Source: Solimonas thermocellulolyticum
GTDB taxonomy: Bacteria > Pseudomonadota > Gammaproteobacteria > Nevskiales > Nevskiaceae
Assembly: GCF_040327995.1 (NCBI RefSeq)
Contig: NZ_JBEPIJ010000006.1
Span: 136,081 to 200,080 of the forward strand
Reading direction: 5' to 3'
DNA: 64,000 nucleotides
The notes under the pieces are model-generated. The model was not told the origin of the DNA. It saw nothing but the letters and a program-made list of their open reading frames with translations, and ran no database searches. The position numbers and the translations under genes are program-made. This document shows, piece by piece, positions 18,840-27,836 of the stretch; the first letter of the stretch is position 1, and each line of letters begins with the position of its first letter.

Positions 18840-19901
18840 TCACCCGTGGACGGCGAGCACCCGCTCCACCGCACCGGAGCGGTAAAAACCCTCCAGGCCG
18901 CGGCGCAGGATCGCCTCGAGCAGCTTTTTGCGCTTGAGCACCTTGAGCACGTGGGGCGCGAAGTGCATCGCCTCATCGAGCATCATCTGCCGGGTCACGC
19001 CGATCTCGTCGAGCAGCGCGCTCAGCGTGCGGTTGCCGTACAACTCGAAGAAGGCGTCGATGCCGGCATCGATCAGCGTGGTGTAGATCTCGGTCTTGCG
19101 CAGCTCGCGCCAGAACTCATAGCCGATGACGAACAGGTCCTCGATGTCGTCGGCGGCGAGGTCCTCGCGCAGGCCGCCGAAGTGCTCGAACTTGAGCTTG
19201 TCCCAGATTTCGCGCGTCATCCGGCGCAGGGCGTCTTCGTTCAGATGCCGCAATACGAATTCGGCACTGCGGCGCGAAGTCGCCTCCACGCTCTTGGCGA
19301 CGTAACGGCGCAACTGGTCATCGAGCATGTGCTCGATGCCTGGCGAGGCCTTGTTCAGCACGCTGCGGCCGAGCTTCATCACCGAACCGGCGCCGGGGAG
19401 GTTGCGCGTGAGCTCGCTGCCGCGCGCCAGATAGTCCTTGATGCCGTGATAGAGCAGGTCCGAGGCAAAGGCGATGTAGATCGGACTGCCGACGACCGCG
19501 CGCAGCAGCTTCTCGCGCAGGGACCGCAGTTCGAGGAGCTTGTCGACGAACTCCTCGTAGCGTGCATGCGCGACCACGTCCTTGAGCGCGGTGCGGTCGT
19601 GGATCTTGTGCGCGTACAGCGCGCGGGCGATGGCCGAGACCAGCTCCGGCAGCCCGCCGCCGAGCTCGATCTCGGCGGCGTAGGTGCGCGCGGTGTCCTT
19701 GATCATGCGCGCACTGACCACGTCCTTGAGCTTGAGGCGCGCAGCGTCGGCGAGCAGGCCGTCGAGCTGCAGTGCGATCAGTTCACGCAAACCCTCGCCG
19801 GTGAGCTCATCGACGAGATAGGCCACGTGGGCATCGAGCAGCGCGTCGGCCACACCCTCGGCCGTCTTGGTCTTCGACACGGGAGCCTCCGGTTCGGCCA
19901 T
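18840..19901 (-). CDS. Uncharacterised helical protein upstream of nfeD
   Basis: A 353-residue protein, almost entirely alpha-helical and rich in Leu, Arg and Glu, without signal peptide. It has a repeated flavour: helices such as LDGLLADAARLKLKDVV and LRRYVAKSVEATSRRSAEF recur with basic faces, and one mildly hydrophobic patch (GSPIYIAFASDLLYHGI) could be a membrane-contact segment. I do not recognise a Pfam family. It lies 54 bases before nfeD on the same strand, so the two with slipin may be one operon. ATG 19901 was chosen because the frame further upstream has no protein-like composition. Confidence 0.75.
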   Translation of the reverse strand: MAEPEAPVSKTKTAEGVADALLDAHVAYLVDELTGEGLRELIALQLDGLLADAARLKLKDVVSARMIKDTARTYAAEIELGGGLPELVSAIARALYAHKIHDRTALKDVVAHARYEEFVDKLLELRSLREKLLRAVVGSPIYIAFASDLLYHGIKDYLARGSELTRNLPGAGSVMKLGRSVLNKASPGIEHMLDDQLRRYVAKSVEATSRRSAEFVLRHLNEDALRRMTREIWDKLKFEHFGGLREDLAADDIEDLFVIGYEFWRELRKTEIYTTLIDAGIDAFFELYGNRTLSALLDEIGVTRQMMLDEAMHFAPHVLKVLKRKKLLEAILRRGLEGFYRSGAVERVLAVHG

Positions 19902-19921
19902 GGCGCGACACGATAAGGGGT

Positions 19922-21046
19922 GTGGCGCGCCCGCGCATTGACTGCGCCGGGCACTGCGCTGGCGCGCGGGCGAAGCGATCACACTGGCCCGCCTTACGGC
20001 ATGCTGTGCATGTGCTGCACGACCTGTTCACTTCCCGCGACTATCTCGATGCCCTCGAACGCCACGGCAGCGTCGGCACCGGCACCGGCTGGACGCCGCT
20101 ACCGGAGCTGCGCGCACCGACGTATCTGAAGACGCATTCCTGGGGCGAGTTCGTCTTCGATTTCCAGATCGCGCAGGCCTACGCGCAGCGCGGCCTCGAC
20201 TACTACCCCAAGCTGGTCTGCTGCGTGCCGTACACGCCGGTCCCGGGACCGCGTCTACTCGCCGATGACGACGCCGGGCGCACTGTGCAGGCCGAAATCC
20301 TGATCGAGACCGCGCGCACGCGCGGCGCCTCCGGCGCGCACGTGCTCTATCCGCAGGCCGCCGACGCCGCAGTGCTCGAGGGTCTGGGCTGGCTGCGGCG
20401 CGAACAGCTCCGCTACGTCTGGCACAACCGCGGCTACGCCGACTTCGATGCCTTTGTCGACGCGCTGTCATCGAAGCGGCGCAAGAACATCCGCCGCGAA
20501 CGCCGCCTGGTTGCCGAACGAGGCTTCGACATCGCCTGGCAGCGCGGCGATGCGCTCACCGGCGACGACTGGGAATGCGTCTATGCGCTTTATGCGCGCA
20601 CCTATCATCGGCGCGGACAGGCGCCCTATCTCGCCCGCGGCGTCCTGCGCGACTGGGCCCGTGCTTTCGGCGCCCGCATGCAGTTCTGCACCGCGCGCCG
20701 CGGGAACCAGATCCGCGCGATGGCGTTCTTCTTCGTCGATGGCGAGCGCCTGTGCGGACGTCATTGGGGCGCGGCGGTCGACGACGAGTTGCTGCACTTC
20801 GAGCTGTGCTACTACCAGGGCATCGACTACGCGATCCGCCATCGACTCGCGGTGTTCGACGCCGGCGTGCAGGGCGAGCACAAGCTGCTGCGCGGCTTCG
20901 ATCCGCTCACCGTGCCGTCGTTCCACTGGTACGCGCATGCCGGCTTTGCGCGCGCGATTGCGGACTTCTATGCCGAGGAACGCGGGCACATCGCCGCGCA
21001 GTGCCGCGCGCTAGCCACGCACAGCGCGTATCGCGAACGCAGTTAG
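19922..21046 (+). CDS. FemAB/GNAT-like protein (peptidogalycan biosynthesis/recognition family)
   Basis: Up to 374 residues of the family once called DUF482 (FemAB-like acyltransferase fold). Diagnostic blocks are YLKTHSWGEFVFDF, YYPKLVCCVPYTPVPGPR, LSSKRRKNIRRERR and FDAGVQGEHKLLRGF near the C-terminus. Family members are cytoplasmic and are presumed N-acyltransferases; the substrate is not established. The start is uncertain: GTG 19922 is only 20 bases from the divergent gene's start, while GTG 20006 or 20012 just before LHDLFTSRDYLDALE would leave room for a promoter. Its stop overlaps the next minus-strand gene by 4 bases. Confidence 0.85.
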   Translation: MARPRIDCAGHCAGARAKRSHWPALRHAVHVLHDLFTSRDYLDALERHGSVGTGTGWTPLPELRAPTYLKTHSWGEFVFDFQIAQAYAQRGLDYYPKLVCCVPYTPVPGPRLLADDDAGRTVQAEILIETARTRGASGAHVLYPQAADAAVLEGLGWLRREQLRYVWHNRGYADFDAFVDALSSKRRKNIRRERRLVAERGFDIAWQRGDALTGDDWECVYALYARTYHRRGQAPYLARGVLRDWARAFGARMQFCTARRGNQIRAMAFFFVDGERLCGRHWGAAVDDELLHFELCYYQGIDYAIRHRLAVFDAGVQGEHKLLRGFDPLTVPSFHWYAHAGFARAIADFYAEERGHIAAQCRALATHSAYRERS

Positions 21047-21300
21047 CCCGACTTCGGCCAGGTCAGCACGGCGAAAGCGGCGAGCAGCGCCGCCATCGAC
21101 ACCAGCCAGCTCGCAAAGCCGTACTCGCCGGCGGCGGCGGCCAGCGCCGCGAGCAGCGCGAACAACAGCGCGAGCCCGGCCTCGATCTGCTGGCCCAGCG
21201 GCCATTCGCCGAAACGAAAGTGGAGCGCTCCGGCGCGGATACGGGTGAGGATGAGCGCGAGCGTGCCGAGTACGACGATGAGGGTGATGAGCTGGGCCAT
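21043..21300 (-). CDS. Small two- or three-helix membrane protein
   Basis: An 85-residue hydrophobic protein with helices at about 3-19, 42-58 and 62-80, separated by a short polar loop (FRFGEWPLGQQ). It is not recognised as a named family. It starts 32 bases after the fabH stop on the same strand, so it probably shares the fabH transcript. The hydrophobic layout and good ATG support a real gene, but function is unknown. Confidence 0.6.
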   Translation of the reverse strand: MAQLITLIVVLGTLALILTRIRAGALHFRFGEWPLGQQIEAGLALLFALLAALAAAAGEYGFASWLVSMAALLAAFAVLTWPKSG

Positions 21301-21332
21301 GCCGCGCAGAATGCCCGATCCGGCCGCGACCG

Positions 21333-22292
21333 TCAGAAGCGCAGCAGCACCGAACCCCAGGTCATGCCGCCGCCGACGCCTTCGAGCAGCACCAGATGAC
21401 CGGGCCGGATGCGGCCGTCGCGCACCGCCTTGTCGAGCGCCAGCGGCACCGAGGCCGCCGAGGTGTTGCCGTGGCGCGCGACCGTGGTGACGACGCGCTC
21501 GCGCGGCACGCCCATCTTGTCGGCGGTGGCATTGATGATGCGCAGATTGGCCTGGTGCGGCACGAACCAGTCGAGGTCGCTGCCCTTGAAGCCGTTGTGT
21601 TCGAGCGCCTCGCGCGAACACTCGTCGAGCACGCGCACCGCGAGCTTGAACACCGCCTGGCCGTCCATCTCCAGGTAGGGATTGCCACGGATCTGCCCTT
21701 CGGCGATACCGCCGGCGACGCGCAGGATGTGGCTGTAGCTGCCGTCCGCGTGCAGATGGCTCGAATAGATGCCCGGTGCATCGGATGGCTTGAGCACGAC
21801 TGCGCCGGCGCCGTCGCCGAACAGCACGCAGGTGCGGCGATCGTTCCAGTCGAGCAGGCGCGAGAACACCTCGGCGCCGACCACCAACGCACACTTGTGC
21901 GCGCCGCTGGCGACGAACTTGTCGGCGGTGGCGAGCGCGTAGATGAAGCCGGTGCACACCGCCTGCACGTCGAAAGCCGCGCCGCGCTTGATGCCGAGCT
22001 TGGCCTGTAGCAGGCAGGCGGTGGACGGGAACACCATGTCCGGCGTCGTCGTCGCGACCACGATCAGGTCGATCTCGTCGGCGCTGACACCGGCCGCGGT
22101 CATCGCGTTCTGCGCCGCGCGCAGCGCCAGGTCACTGGTCAGCTCGCCGTCGGCGGCGACGTGGCGCGCCTCGATGCCCGTGCGCGAGACGATCCACTCG
22201 TCGCTGGTGGAGATCCGCGATTCGAGTTCCTGGTTGGTGACGACACGCTCCGGCAGATAGCTGCCGGTGCCAACGATCTTGGAGTAGGCCAT
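21333..22292 (-). CDS. fabH: Beta-ketoacyl-ACP synthase III FabH
   Basis: A 319-residue thiolase-fold enzyme that starts fatty acid synthesis by condensing acetyl-CoA (or another acyl-CoA) with malonyl-ACP. The catalytic triad is visible as Cys 113 (QAVCTGFIYAL), His 246 (VPHQANLRII) and Asn 276 (RHGNTSAASVPLAL). Length and C-terminal GGGMTWGSVLLRF are typical. It is isolated from the plsX/fabD/acpP genes with which fabH is often clustered, so it may be a second copy used for fatty acid precursors of another route; this cannot be decided here. Confidence 0.95.
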   Translation of the reverse strand: MAYSKIVGTGSYLPERVVTNQELESRISTSDEWIVSRTGIEARHVAADGELTSDLALRAAQNAMTAAGVSADEIDLIVVATTTPDMVFPSTACLLQAKLGIKRGAAFDVQAVCTGFIYALATADKFVASGAHKCALVVGAEVFSRLLDWNDRRTCVLFGDGAGAVVLKPSDAPGIYSSHLHADGSYSHILRVAGGIAEGQIRGNPYLEMDGQAVFKLAVRVLDECSREALEHNGFKGSDLDWFVPHQANLRIINATADKMGVPRERVVTTVARHGNTSAASVPLALDKAVRDGRIRPGHLVLLEGVGGGMTWGSVLLRF

Positions 22293-22334
22293 CGCGCAAG
22301 CTTAGCCGAAGCCGGCCGCGATGATGCGAGCGGC

Positions 22335-22364
22335 AAAACCCCGCCGCCGTGCCGGCCGGCGGGG
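22335..22364 (-). terminator. Rho-independent terminator of the TonB receptor gene
   Basis: On the minus strand a GC-rich stem (CCCCGCCG-type arms, 22357-22364 and 22339-22346) is followed by a run of four T (plus-strand A 22335-22338). It lies 13 bases beyond the receptor stop codon and before fabH, so the receptor is probably monocistronic. Confidence 0.75.
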
Positions 22365-22377
22365 TCGGGAGTGAGCC

Positions 22378-25300
22378 TCAGAAGCGCGTGCTCAGGCGTA
22401 AATATGGCTGCAGCCCCGGCGCCTCGTAGAGCGTGCCGGGATAGCTGTTGGCGAAGGCCGTGTAGGACACCGGCGGCTGCTGGTCGAACAAATTGATTAC
22501 GCCGACGAGGAGCTGCGTCTGCCAATCCGGGATTTCCAGGCCGACCTGGACGTTGTGATAGAACACGTCGCCGAGCTCGTTGGTCGAGTCGTCGTTGCCG
22601 TCGGACAGATCCGGGTCCGGATCCGAGCAGACCCCGATGTCGCGCAGCGAGGGTTCGATACCGTCATTGCAGAACTCTGTCGTGCTGCGGATGTAGCGCA
22701 CTATCCAGCTCGCGCTCCAGACGTCACGCGTCCAGGCGATGCCGAGGTTGGCCTTGACCCGCGGCAGCGGCGTGTCACCGAAGTTCTGGCCGGCGCCAGG
22801 GAACTTCTGCTCGCTGCCGTCCACAGTCGGCAGGAAGCTGTCGTAGTTGATCAGATACTGCGAGTCGAACGTCAGCTTGAAGGTGCCCAGGCCCTCGACC
22901 AGACGTTCGATCGGCAGCCGGTACTCGAGGTTGAAATCGACGCCGGAGGTTTCCAGGCGCGAGAAGTTGAACGTCGCGGCGCGGATGAACTGGATGCTGC
23001 CGGTGCCGTTGTTGTTGCGAACGACGAAGTCGCAGACCTCGGGGCGCCCGCTGGTGCGCTCGGCGTTGTAGCAGACGTCGAGGATGAAGTCCGGGCCCAG
23101 GTTGGTGATGAAGTCGTCGAGCTTGATGTTGAAGTAGTCGACGGTGACCCCCAGATCGGGCGCGAAGTCCGGGCTCCAGACGATGCCGGCGGTGATGGTG
23201 TCCGCCGTCTCTGGATCGAGATCGCGGTTGCCGGAGAACTTGGTCAGGATCTGCGAAGACAACTGATCCGCATCGGTGACGCCGTCCTCGGCACAGTTGG
23301 CCTCGGCATTGCTCCCCGGCAGCGGATCGACGCAGGGATCGTCGAGCGCGGGGTAGCTGTCGGCCTCGCCGAGATAAAGATCGGTGAGCGAGGGCGCCCG
23401 GAAGGCCTGCGAGACGGTGCCGCGCAGCATCAGGCTCGCGATCGGCTTGTAGCGCAGCGACACCTTGCCGGTGGTCGCCGGGTCGAAGGTGTTGTAGCGG
23501 GTGTAACGGCCGGCGAGTGACAGGCCCAGCTCCTCGGCGTACGGCAGGCCCGCGAGGATCGGCAGATCGAATTCGAGATAAGCCTCGCTGGCATAGTAAC
23601 GGCCCTCGGTGCGGCGGCGGATGTTGGTGCTGCTGATGCCAGCCTCGACGAAGGGATCGGGCTGTTCGGTGAACTGGTCGCTGCGGTACTCCACGCCGGC
23701 GGCGACCCCCAGCGGCGCGGCGAGTCCCGGCACGGAGAAGAAGGTGGCCGCATTGGCGTACAGATCCTCGGTCTGCGCCTGCTCGTAGCTCGATGCGGTG
23801 TAGCTGATGTAGTTCGCCATCTCCGGGGTGATGCTGCCCGGACCGCCGAACAGATTGAGCGGCACGCAGGGCGCGACGCAGTCGGCGTCCGGACCGATCG
23901 CGCGCGCCAGGCGCTCGATGTTGACGTCACCGCGGTGCACGTTGGTGTTATCCGAGCGGCCGAGTGAATAGCCGGCATCCCAGTTCACCGAGGTGTTCAA
24001 GATGTCGACGAGGCCGTCGACGCTGGCGCGCGCAAAGATAGTCTTTTTGTCGCGGCCGAGAAAGCGCGGTCCGAGTTCGACCAGACGCCGGGCGAGGATG
24101 CCGGTGCCGATCAGACCGTCCTCGCCAGTGCGGCCGATGTCCTGATCGAAGGGGTTGAAGCGCTGGTCGGCAGCGATGTAGATGCTGTTGTATGGCGGGA
24201 ACAGTAGATCGCCGAACAGCAGGGGCGTCTCCGCAAGCTGGCGCTCGGTCTTGCTGTTGTTGTAGAGCAGCAGGAGGTTGAAGCGCAGACCGTCGGTGAA
24301 CGCGTGGCTGGCCTTGCCGAACAGCGTGGTCTGCTCGAATGGCGTCAGCAGGTAGTTGATCGGCGCGAAGTTGTAGGCGTCGTTGACGGCCGGATCGAGC
24401 GAGGTGTTGTTGTACGGCTCGTACAAGCCCCGCACCGTCGCCGTGGTCTCGGACGCATCCCCGATGATCGCCGGGTAGTCGAGGTCCGGGCGCAGAATCA
24501 TCTGGCACAGCTGCACGCCGCCGAGCTGCGGATCGGGCAGCGGCGGCGCACCCGGGATCAGATCGCCGATGACCCCGTTGGCGACGTCGGCGGTCAGACT
24601 GGGGCACAGCTCGGTGCCGAGGATCGCGCCGTTGGCGGGAGTGGGCACAAACAACAGTGTACCGCGCGGCGTGAACAGACTGCCGCGGGTCAGGCCGGTA
24701 CCGAACTTGGGCTCGCGCGAGATCGCGCGGTCGCCTGCGAACAGATCGTCCTGACGCACGAAGCTGATGTCGAAGAACATCGACGTCTGCGCGTTCGACG
24801 TCCCCACCGTGAAGTTGTAGGCCTGCTGCAAACCCTTACCGTCGTCGAAGGCCCCGGCCTGCGCGCGCACCTCGACGCCGTCGTAGTCCTTCTTGGTGAT
24901 GATGTTGACCACGCCGGTGATCGCGTCGGAACCGTAGATCGCCGAGGCGCCGTCCCTGAGGATCTCGATGCGCTCGATCACCGAGACCGGGATGGTGTTG
25001 AGGTCCACCGCGGCGAGATTCGCGAAACTGGTGCCGGCGACCCAGCGGTGGCCGTCGACGAGCACCAGCACGCGCTGCGAACCGAGGTTGCGCAGGTCGA
25101 TCTCGGTGGTACCGGAGCCGCCGTTGTTGAACTGGCGGTTGAGCGCGGAACCCGCTGACGGCAGTTCCTGCAGCAGGTCGCCGATGTTGGTCAGACCGGT
25201 GCGTTCGATGTCCTCGCGGCTGACGATGGTGACCGGCTGTGCGGTCTCGAAGTCGGCGCGCCGGATGCGCGAGCCGGTGACCTCGATGGTATCGAGCCGG

Positions 25301-25566
25301 GCGCTGTCCTCGGGCGCGGCCAGGGCCTCCTCGGGCGGCGTATCGTCGCGCAGCGGCTCGACCTCGATCATCGCCGTATCGGCATCCTCCGCATCGTCCG
25401 GGGTCGGCGACGGCGCGTCAGGGACCGGCTGGACATCTCCCAGGGCCTGAATCTCCGCAGCCGCTTCGGGCGGCGTCTCGAGGCTTTCCTGAGCCGCTGC
25501 CCCCGTGATGATCATCGTCAGCAAAAGCGCCGCGACGCCCTGACCGCCCCAAACCTGCCTGCTCAT
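22378..25566 (-). CDS. TonB-dependent outer-membrane receptor
   Basis: A 1062-residue receptor. The signal peptide (VAALLLTMIITGAAAQ) is followed by an unusually long acidic/Pro-rich spacer (about 25-90), then IEVTGSRIRRADF, the TonB-box-like start of the Caulobacter/Sphingomonas type, plug domain with VLVLVDGHRWVAGTSFANL and IERIEILRDGASAIYGSDA, and a 22-strand barrel ending in LRLSTRF with terminal Phe. Such receptors take up large hydrophobic or polymeric substrates or iron chelates; the ligand is unknown. The start was set at ATG 25566 because AGGGG stands six bases before it; an ATG two codons upstream overlaps that site. Confidence 0.93.
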   Translation of the reverse strand: MSRQVWGGQGVAALLLTMIITGAAAQESLETPPEAAAEIQALGDVQPVPDAPSPTPDDAEDADTAMIEVEPLRDDTPPEEALAAPEDSARLDTIEVTGSRIRRADFETAQPVTIVSREDIERTGLTNIGDLLQELPSAGSALNRQFNNGGSGTTEIDLRNLGSQRVLVLVDGHRWVAGTSFANLAAVDLNTIPVSVIERIEILRDGASAIYGSDAITGVVNIITKKDYDGVEVRAQAGAFDDGKGLQQAYNFTVGTSNAQTSMFFDISFVRQDDLFAGDRAISREPKFGTGLTRGSLFTPRGTLLFVPTPANGAILGTELCPSLTADVANGVIGDLIPGAPPLPDPQLGGVQLCQMILRPDLDYPAIIGDASETTATVRGLYEPYNNTSLDPAVNDAYNFAPINYLLTPFEQTTLFGKASHAFTDGLRFNLLLLYNNSKTERQLAETPLLFGDLLFPPYNSIYIAADQRFNPFDQDIGRTGEDGLIGTGILARRLVELGPRFLGRDKKTIFARASVDGLVDILNTSVNWDAGYSLGRSDNTNVHRGDVNIERLARAIGPDADCVAPCVPLNLFGGPGSITPEMANYISYTASSYEQAQTEDLYANAATFFSVPGLAAPLGVAAGVEYRSDQFTEQPDPFVEAGISSTNIRRRTEGRYYASEAYLEFDLPILAGLPYAEELGLSLAGRYTRYNTFDPATTGKVSLRYKPIASLMLRGTVSQAFRAPSLTDLYLGEADSYPALDDPCVDPLPGSNAEANCAEDGVTDADQLSSQILTKFSGNRDLDPETADTITAGIVWSPDFAPDLGVTVDYFNIKLDDFITNLGPDFILDVCYNAERTSGRPEVCDFVVRNNNGTGSIQFIRAATFNFSRLETSGVDFNLEYRLPIERLVEGLGTFKLTFDSQYLINYDSFLPTVDGSEQKFPGAGQNFGDTPLPRVKANLGIAWTRDVWSASWIVRYIRSTTEFCNDGIEPSLRDIGVCSDPDPDLSDGNDDSTNELGDVFYHNVQVGLEIPDWQTQLLVGVINLFDQQPPVSYTAFANSYPGTLYEAPGLQPYLRLSTRF

Positions 25567-25623
25567 GTACATCCCCTGTCGATCACGCTGGGACCCCCGT
25601 CGAAGAGGGCCGACAATGTCGTC

Positions 25624-25644
25624 ATTTTACGCACGGTAACGTAA
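25624..25644 (-). promoter_or_regulatory. Palindromic operator-like site with -10 box upstream of the TonB receptor
   Basis: At 25627-25644 there are inverted arms TTACG and CGTAA separated by 8 bases, and on the minus strand a TAAAAT (25624-25629) matching the -10 consensus in five of six positions directly follows. The palindrome therefore sits where a repressor would block the receptor promoter. No -35 match is clear. No regulator gene adjoins it, so the binding protein is unknown. Confidence 0.4.
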
Positions 25645-25739
25645 GCCGTTGCTGATGTCGCGCGGGTTTTCCCCCAAGCTCCGTCGCCGCATCGCTGGCC
25701 GGTAAGATGCGTCCCCGCCCGTCTGGATGCCCGATTCCG

Positions 25740-26531
25740 ATGATCTTTCGTGAACTGCTGGACAGCCTGCGCCGCGACGACGAGGGGTGGCAGGTCGCTG
25801 TCGGCGAGGATTGGTTGCAGGGCCGCACCGCCTTCGGTGGTCTACAGGCGGCGCTGTGCGTGCGCGCGCTACGCGATCACGTCCCCGCCGACCTGCCCCT
25901 GCGTGCGCTGCAGACGACCTTCGTCGCGCCGGTGCCGGCGGGCATGGTACGCCTGCAGGGGCGCGTGCTGCGCATCGGCGGCTTCACCGTGCACGCCGAA
26001 TGCCGCATCGTGGACGGCGAGCAGACGCTGTGTCTGGTGGTCGCGATCTTCGGCAAGTCGCGGGGATCGGAACTCGCCATCGCGCCGCCTCAGCCGGATG
26101 CTGGGCGCGCCGCCGACGGTGGACGTGAGTTCCGGTACGTCGAGGGCGTGACGCCGGCGTTCACGCAGCATTTCGTGATGCGCTGGTCGCAGGGCGGCTT
26201 TCCGTTCCAGGGCGCGAGCGAGCCGCGCACCTGCATTCATGTGCGCCACCGCGAGGCACAGGCGCTCGACGAGACGCATCTGATCGCGCTCGCCGACACC
26301 GTGCCTTCGCCGGGGCTGTCGGTGCTGCGCAAGCGCGCGATGGCCAGCTCGATGACCTGGACGCTGGAGCTGTTCGATCAGCGCACGCAGTTTGCGTTCG
26401 ATGCGTTCTGGCGCATGGATACCGAGGTGACCGCCGGCGCGGACGGCTATCTCGGCCAGAGCGCGCAACTGTGGACGCCGGATGGCAGACTCGCCGCACT
26501 GAGCCGGCAGTCGGTCGTCGTCTTCGGCTGA
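25740..26531 (+). CDS. Acyl-CoA thioesterase, TesB-like double hotdog
   Basis: A 263-residue protein with the two-hotdog arrangement of the TesB-like thioesterase family: N-terminal half with GRTAFGGLQAALCVRALRDH (the substrate-pocket helix) and ALQTTFVAPVPAGMVRLQGRV, C-terminal half with FDAFWRMDTEVTAGADGYLGQ and SRQSVVVFG. It should hydrolyse acyl-CoA thioesters in the cytoplasm. ATG 25740 was preferred to ATG 25707, which adds a low-value Pro/Arg leader. It is divergent from the TonB receptor and stands 62 bases before the dienelactone hydrolase-like gene. Confidence 0.85.
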   Translation: MIFRELLDSLRRDDEGWQVAVGEDWLQGRTAFGGLQAALCVRALRDHVPADLPLRALQTTFVAPVPAGMVRLQGRVLRIGGFTVHAECRIVDGEQTLCLVVAIFGKSRGSELAIAPPQPDAGRAADGGREFRYVEGVTPAFTQHFVMRWSQGGFPFQGASEPRTCIHVRHREAQALDETHLIALADTVPSPGLSVLRKRAMASSMTWTLELFDQRTQFAFDAFWRMDTEVTAGADGYLGQSAQLWTPDGRLAALSRQSVVVFG

Positions 26532-26593
26532 TGCGACGTCCGCATGCGCGGCGACCTCGATCGAGTGCTTGCCCGCCAAGTTGGGAGATTCCG

Positions 26594-27412
26594 ATGCTGC
26601 GCAAACCCTTTGCCCGTCTCGCCTCGCGGCTGCTGCTCGCCGCCGGTGCGATGATCGTTCTGCCGGCGCCCGCCGCCGTCGTCGAAAAGGCCGTCGACTA
26701 CGAGATCGACGGCGTCACGCATCGCGGTTACTTCTACTTCGACGACACCGTGAAGACCGCGCGAGCGCTGGTGCTCTTGGTGCCCAACTGGCTCGGCACC
26801 AACGCGACCAACCGCCGGCAGGCTGCCGAGATCGCCGGACAGCGCTACGTGGTCTTCGTCGCCGACATGTACGGCGCCGAGCGCCAGCCGGCCGACCCCC
26901 AGGCCGCTGGCAAGGCGGTGCAGGCGCTTTACGGCAACCGCGCCTTGCTGCGCGCACGCGCTACGGCCGCGCATGCCGCGGCGGTCCAAGCGGCGCCCGC
27001 GCTCGGCGTGCCGGCCGACGTATCCAAGGTGGCGGCGATCGGCTTTTGCTTCGGCGGCGCCACCGTGCTCGAACTCGCGCGCACCGGCATCGACATCGCC
27101 GCTGCGGTATCTCTGCACGGCAACCTGTCGCTGCCGGGCACGATCGAGAACGCGCCGATCCGCGCGCGCATCCTGGCGCTGCACGGCGACGCCGACCCCT
27201 ACGTGCCGGCCGAACAGGTCGAGGCCTTCGTCAAGGAAATGCGCGCGGCCGATGTCGACTGGCAACTGGTGAGCTACGGCGGCGCGGTCCATTCCTTCAC
27301 CGACCCCGATGCCAACATGCCGGGCCAGGCGATGTACGACGCCAAGATTGCCCGGCGCGCCTTCGCGACGATGCACGATTTTCTCGCCGAGGCCTTCGCC
27401 AGCGTCGACTGA
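26594..27412 (+). CDS. Dienelactone hydrolase-family protein, exported
   Basis: A 272-residue alpha/beta hydrolase with an N-terminal signal (LLLAAGAMIVLPAPAAV). The dienelactone hydrolase triad is present: Cys 152 in GFCFGGATVLE, Asp 201 in HGDADPYVP and His 233 in GGAVHSFTDP. The Cys nucleophile is characteristic of the family. Signal-bearing members are common in proteobacteria and their substrates are mostly unknown; a periplasmic ester or lactone hydrolase is the best guess. GGGAG lies about 7 bases before the ATG. Confidence 0.9.
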   Translation: MLRKPFARLASRLLLAAGAMIVLPAPAAVVEKAVDYEIDGVTHRGYFYFDDTVKTARALVLLVPNWLGTNATNRRQAAEIAGQRYVVFVADMYGAERQPADPQAAGKAVQALYGNRALLRARATAAHAAAVQAAPALGVPADVSKVAAIGFCFGGATVLELARTGIDIAAAVSLHGNLSLPGTIENAPIRARILALHGDADPYVPAEQVEAFVKEMRAADVDWQLVSYGGAVHSFTDPDANMPGQAMYDAKIARRAFATMHDFLAEAFASVD

Positions 27413-27498
27413 TCCAAGACCGGTGTGCGCGCGGCCGACGCTTGGACAGCGCCGGCGCCCTCGATGACAATGCAACCGGTCGACCGGAGTACCGCGCG

Positions 27499-27762
27499 AT
27501 GAACCGCCAGCGACTGCAAGAGCACCTCGATGCGCTACGCGCCGAGCTGGAACGTCTACCAGCACAAGCGCCGGGTCGCGAGCGCCTGCGCCAGCTGGTC
27601 GAACGCATCGACGCGCAGCTCGATGAGCAACGCGACAGCGAACCGCACGAGTCTTTCCTGAGCGGCGTCCGCGAGGCCGTGGCCGATTTCGAAGCCGAGC
27701 ATCCGCGCGCCGCCGGCTTGCTGCGCCGCTTGGTCGACACCCTCAGCTCGATGGGGATCTAA
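27499..27762 (+). CDS. DUF4404-type small coiled-coil protein
   Basis: An 87-residue protein, highly charged and helical (LQEHLDALRAELERLPAQAP then LRQLVERIDAQLDEQ), ending in a short segment AAGLLRRLVDTLSSMGI. The layout matches DUF4404 proteins. A possible promoter precedes it: TTGGAC 27442-27447, 18-base spacer, GACAAT 27466-27471. Role unknown. Confidence 0.75.
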   Translation: MNRQRLQEHLDALRAELERLPAQAPGRERLRQLVERIDAQLDEQRDSEPHESFLSGVREAVADFEAEHPRAAGLLRRLVDTLSSMGI

Positions 27763-27836
27763 AGCCACGCGCGGCGCTGGCGTCGCGCGCACAATCTGCC
27801 TATGCTCGTAGCTCCACCGCTCAGGGAGTCAAACGC

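Noticed and set aside
17322..19916. 864-codon open frame antisense to nfeD, slipin and the helical protein
   Set aside because: Same reason: a GC-driven antisense frame over genes with clear domain matches.
19899..19922. GTG 19922 as certain start of the FemAB-like gene
   Set aside because: Kept as the longest form only; the 20-base gap to the divergent gene leaves no promoter, so the start may be at 20006 or 20012.
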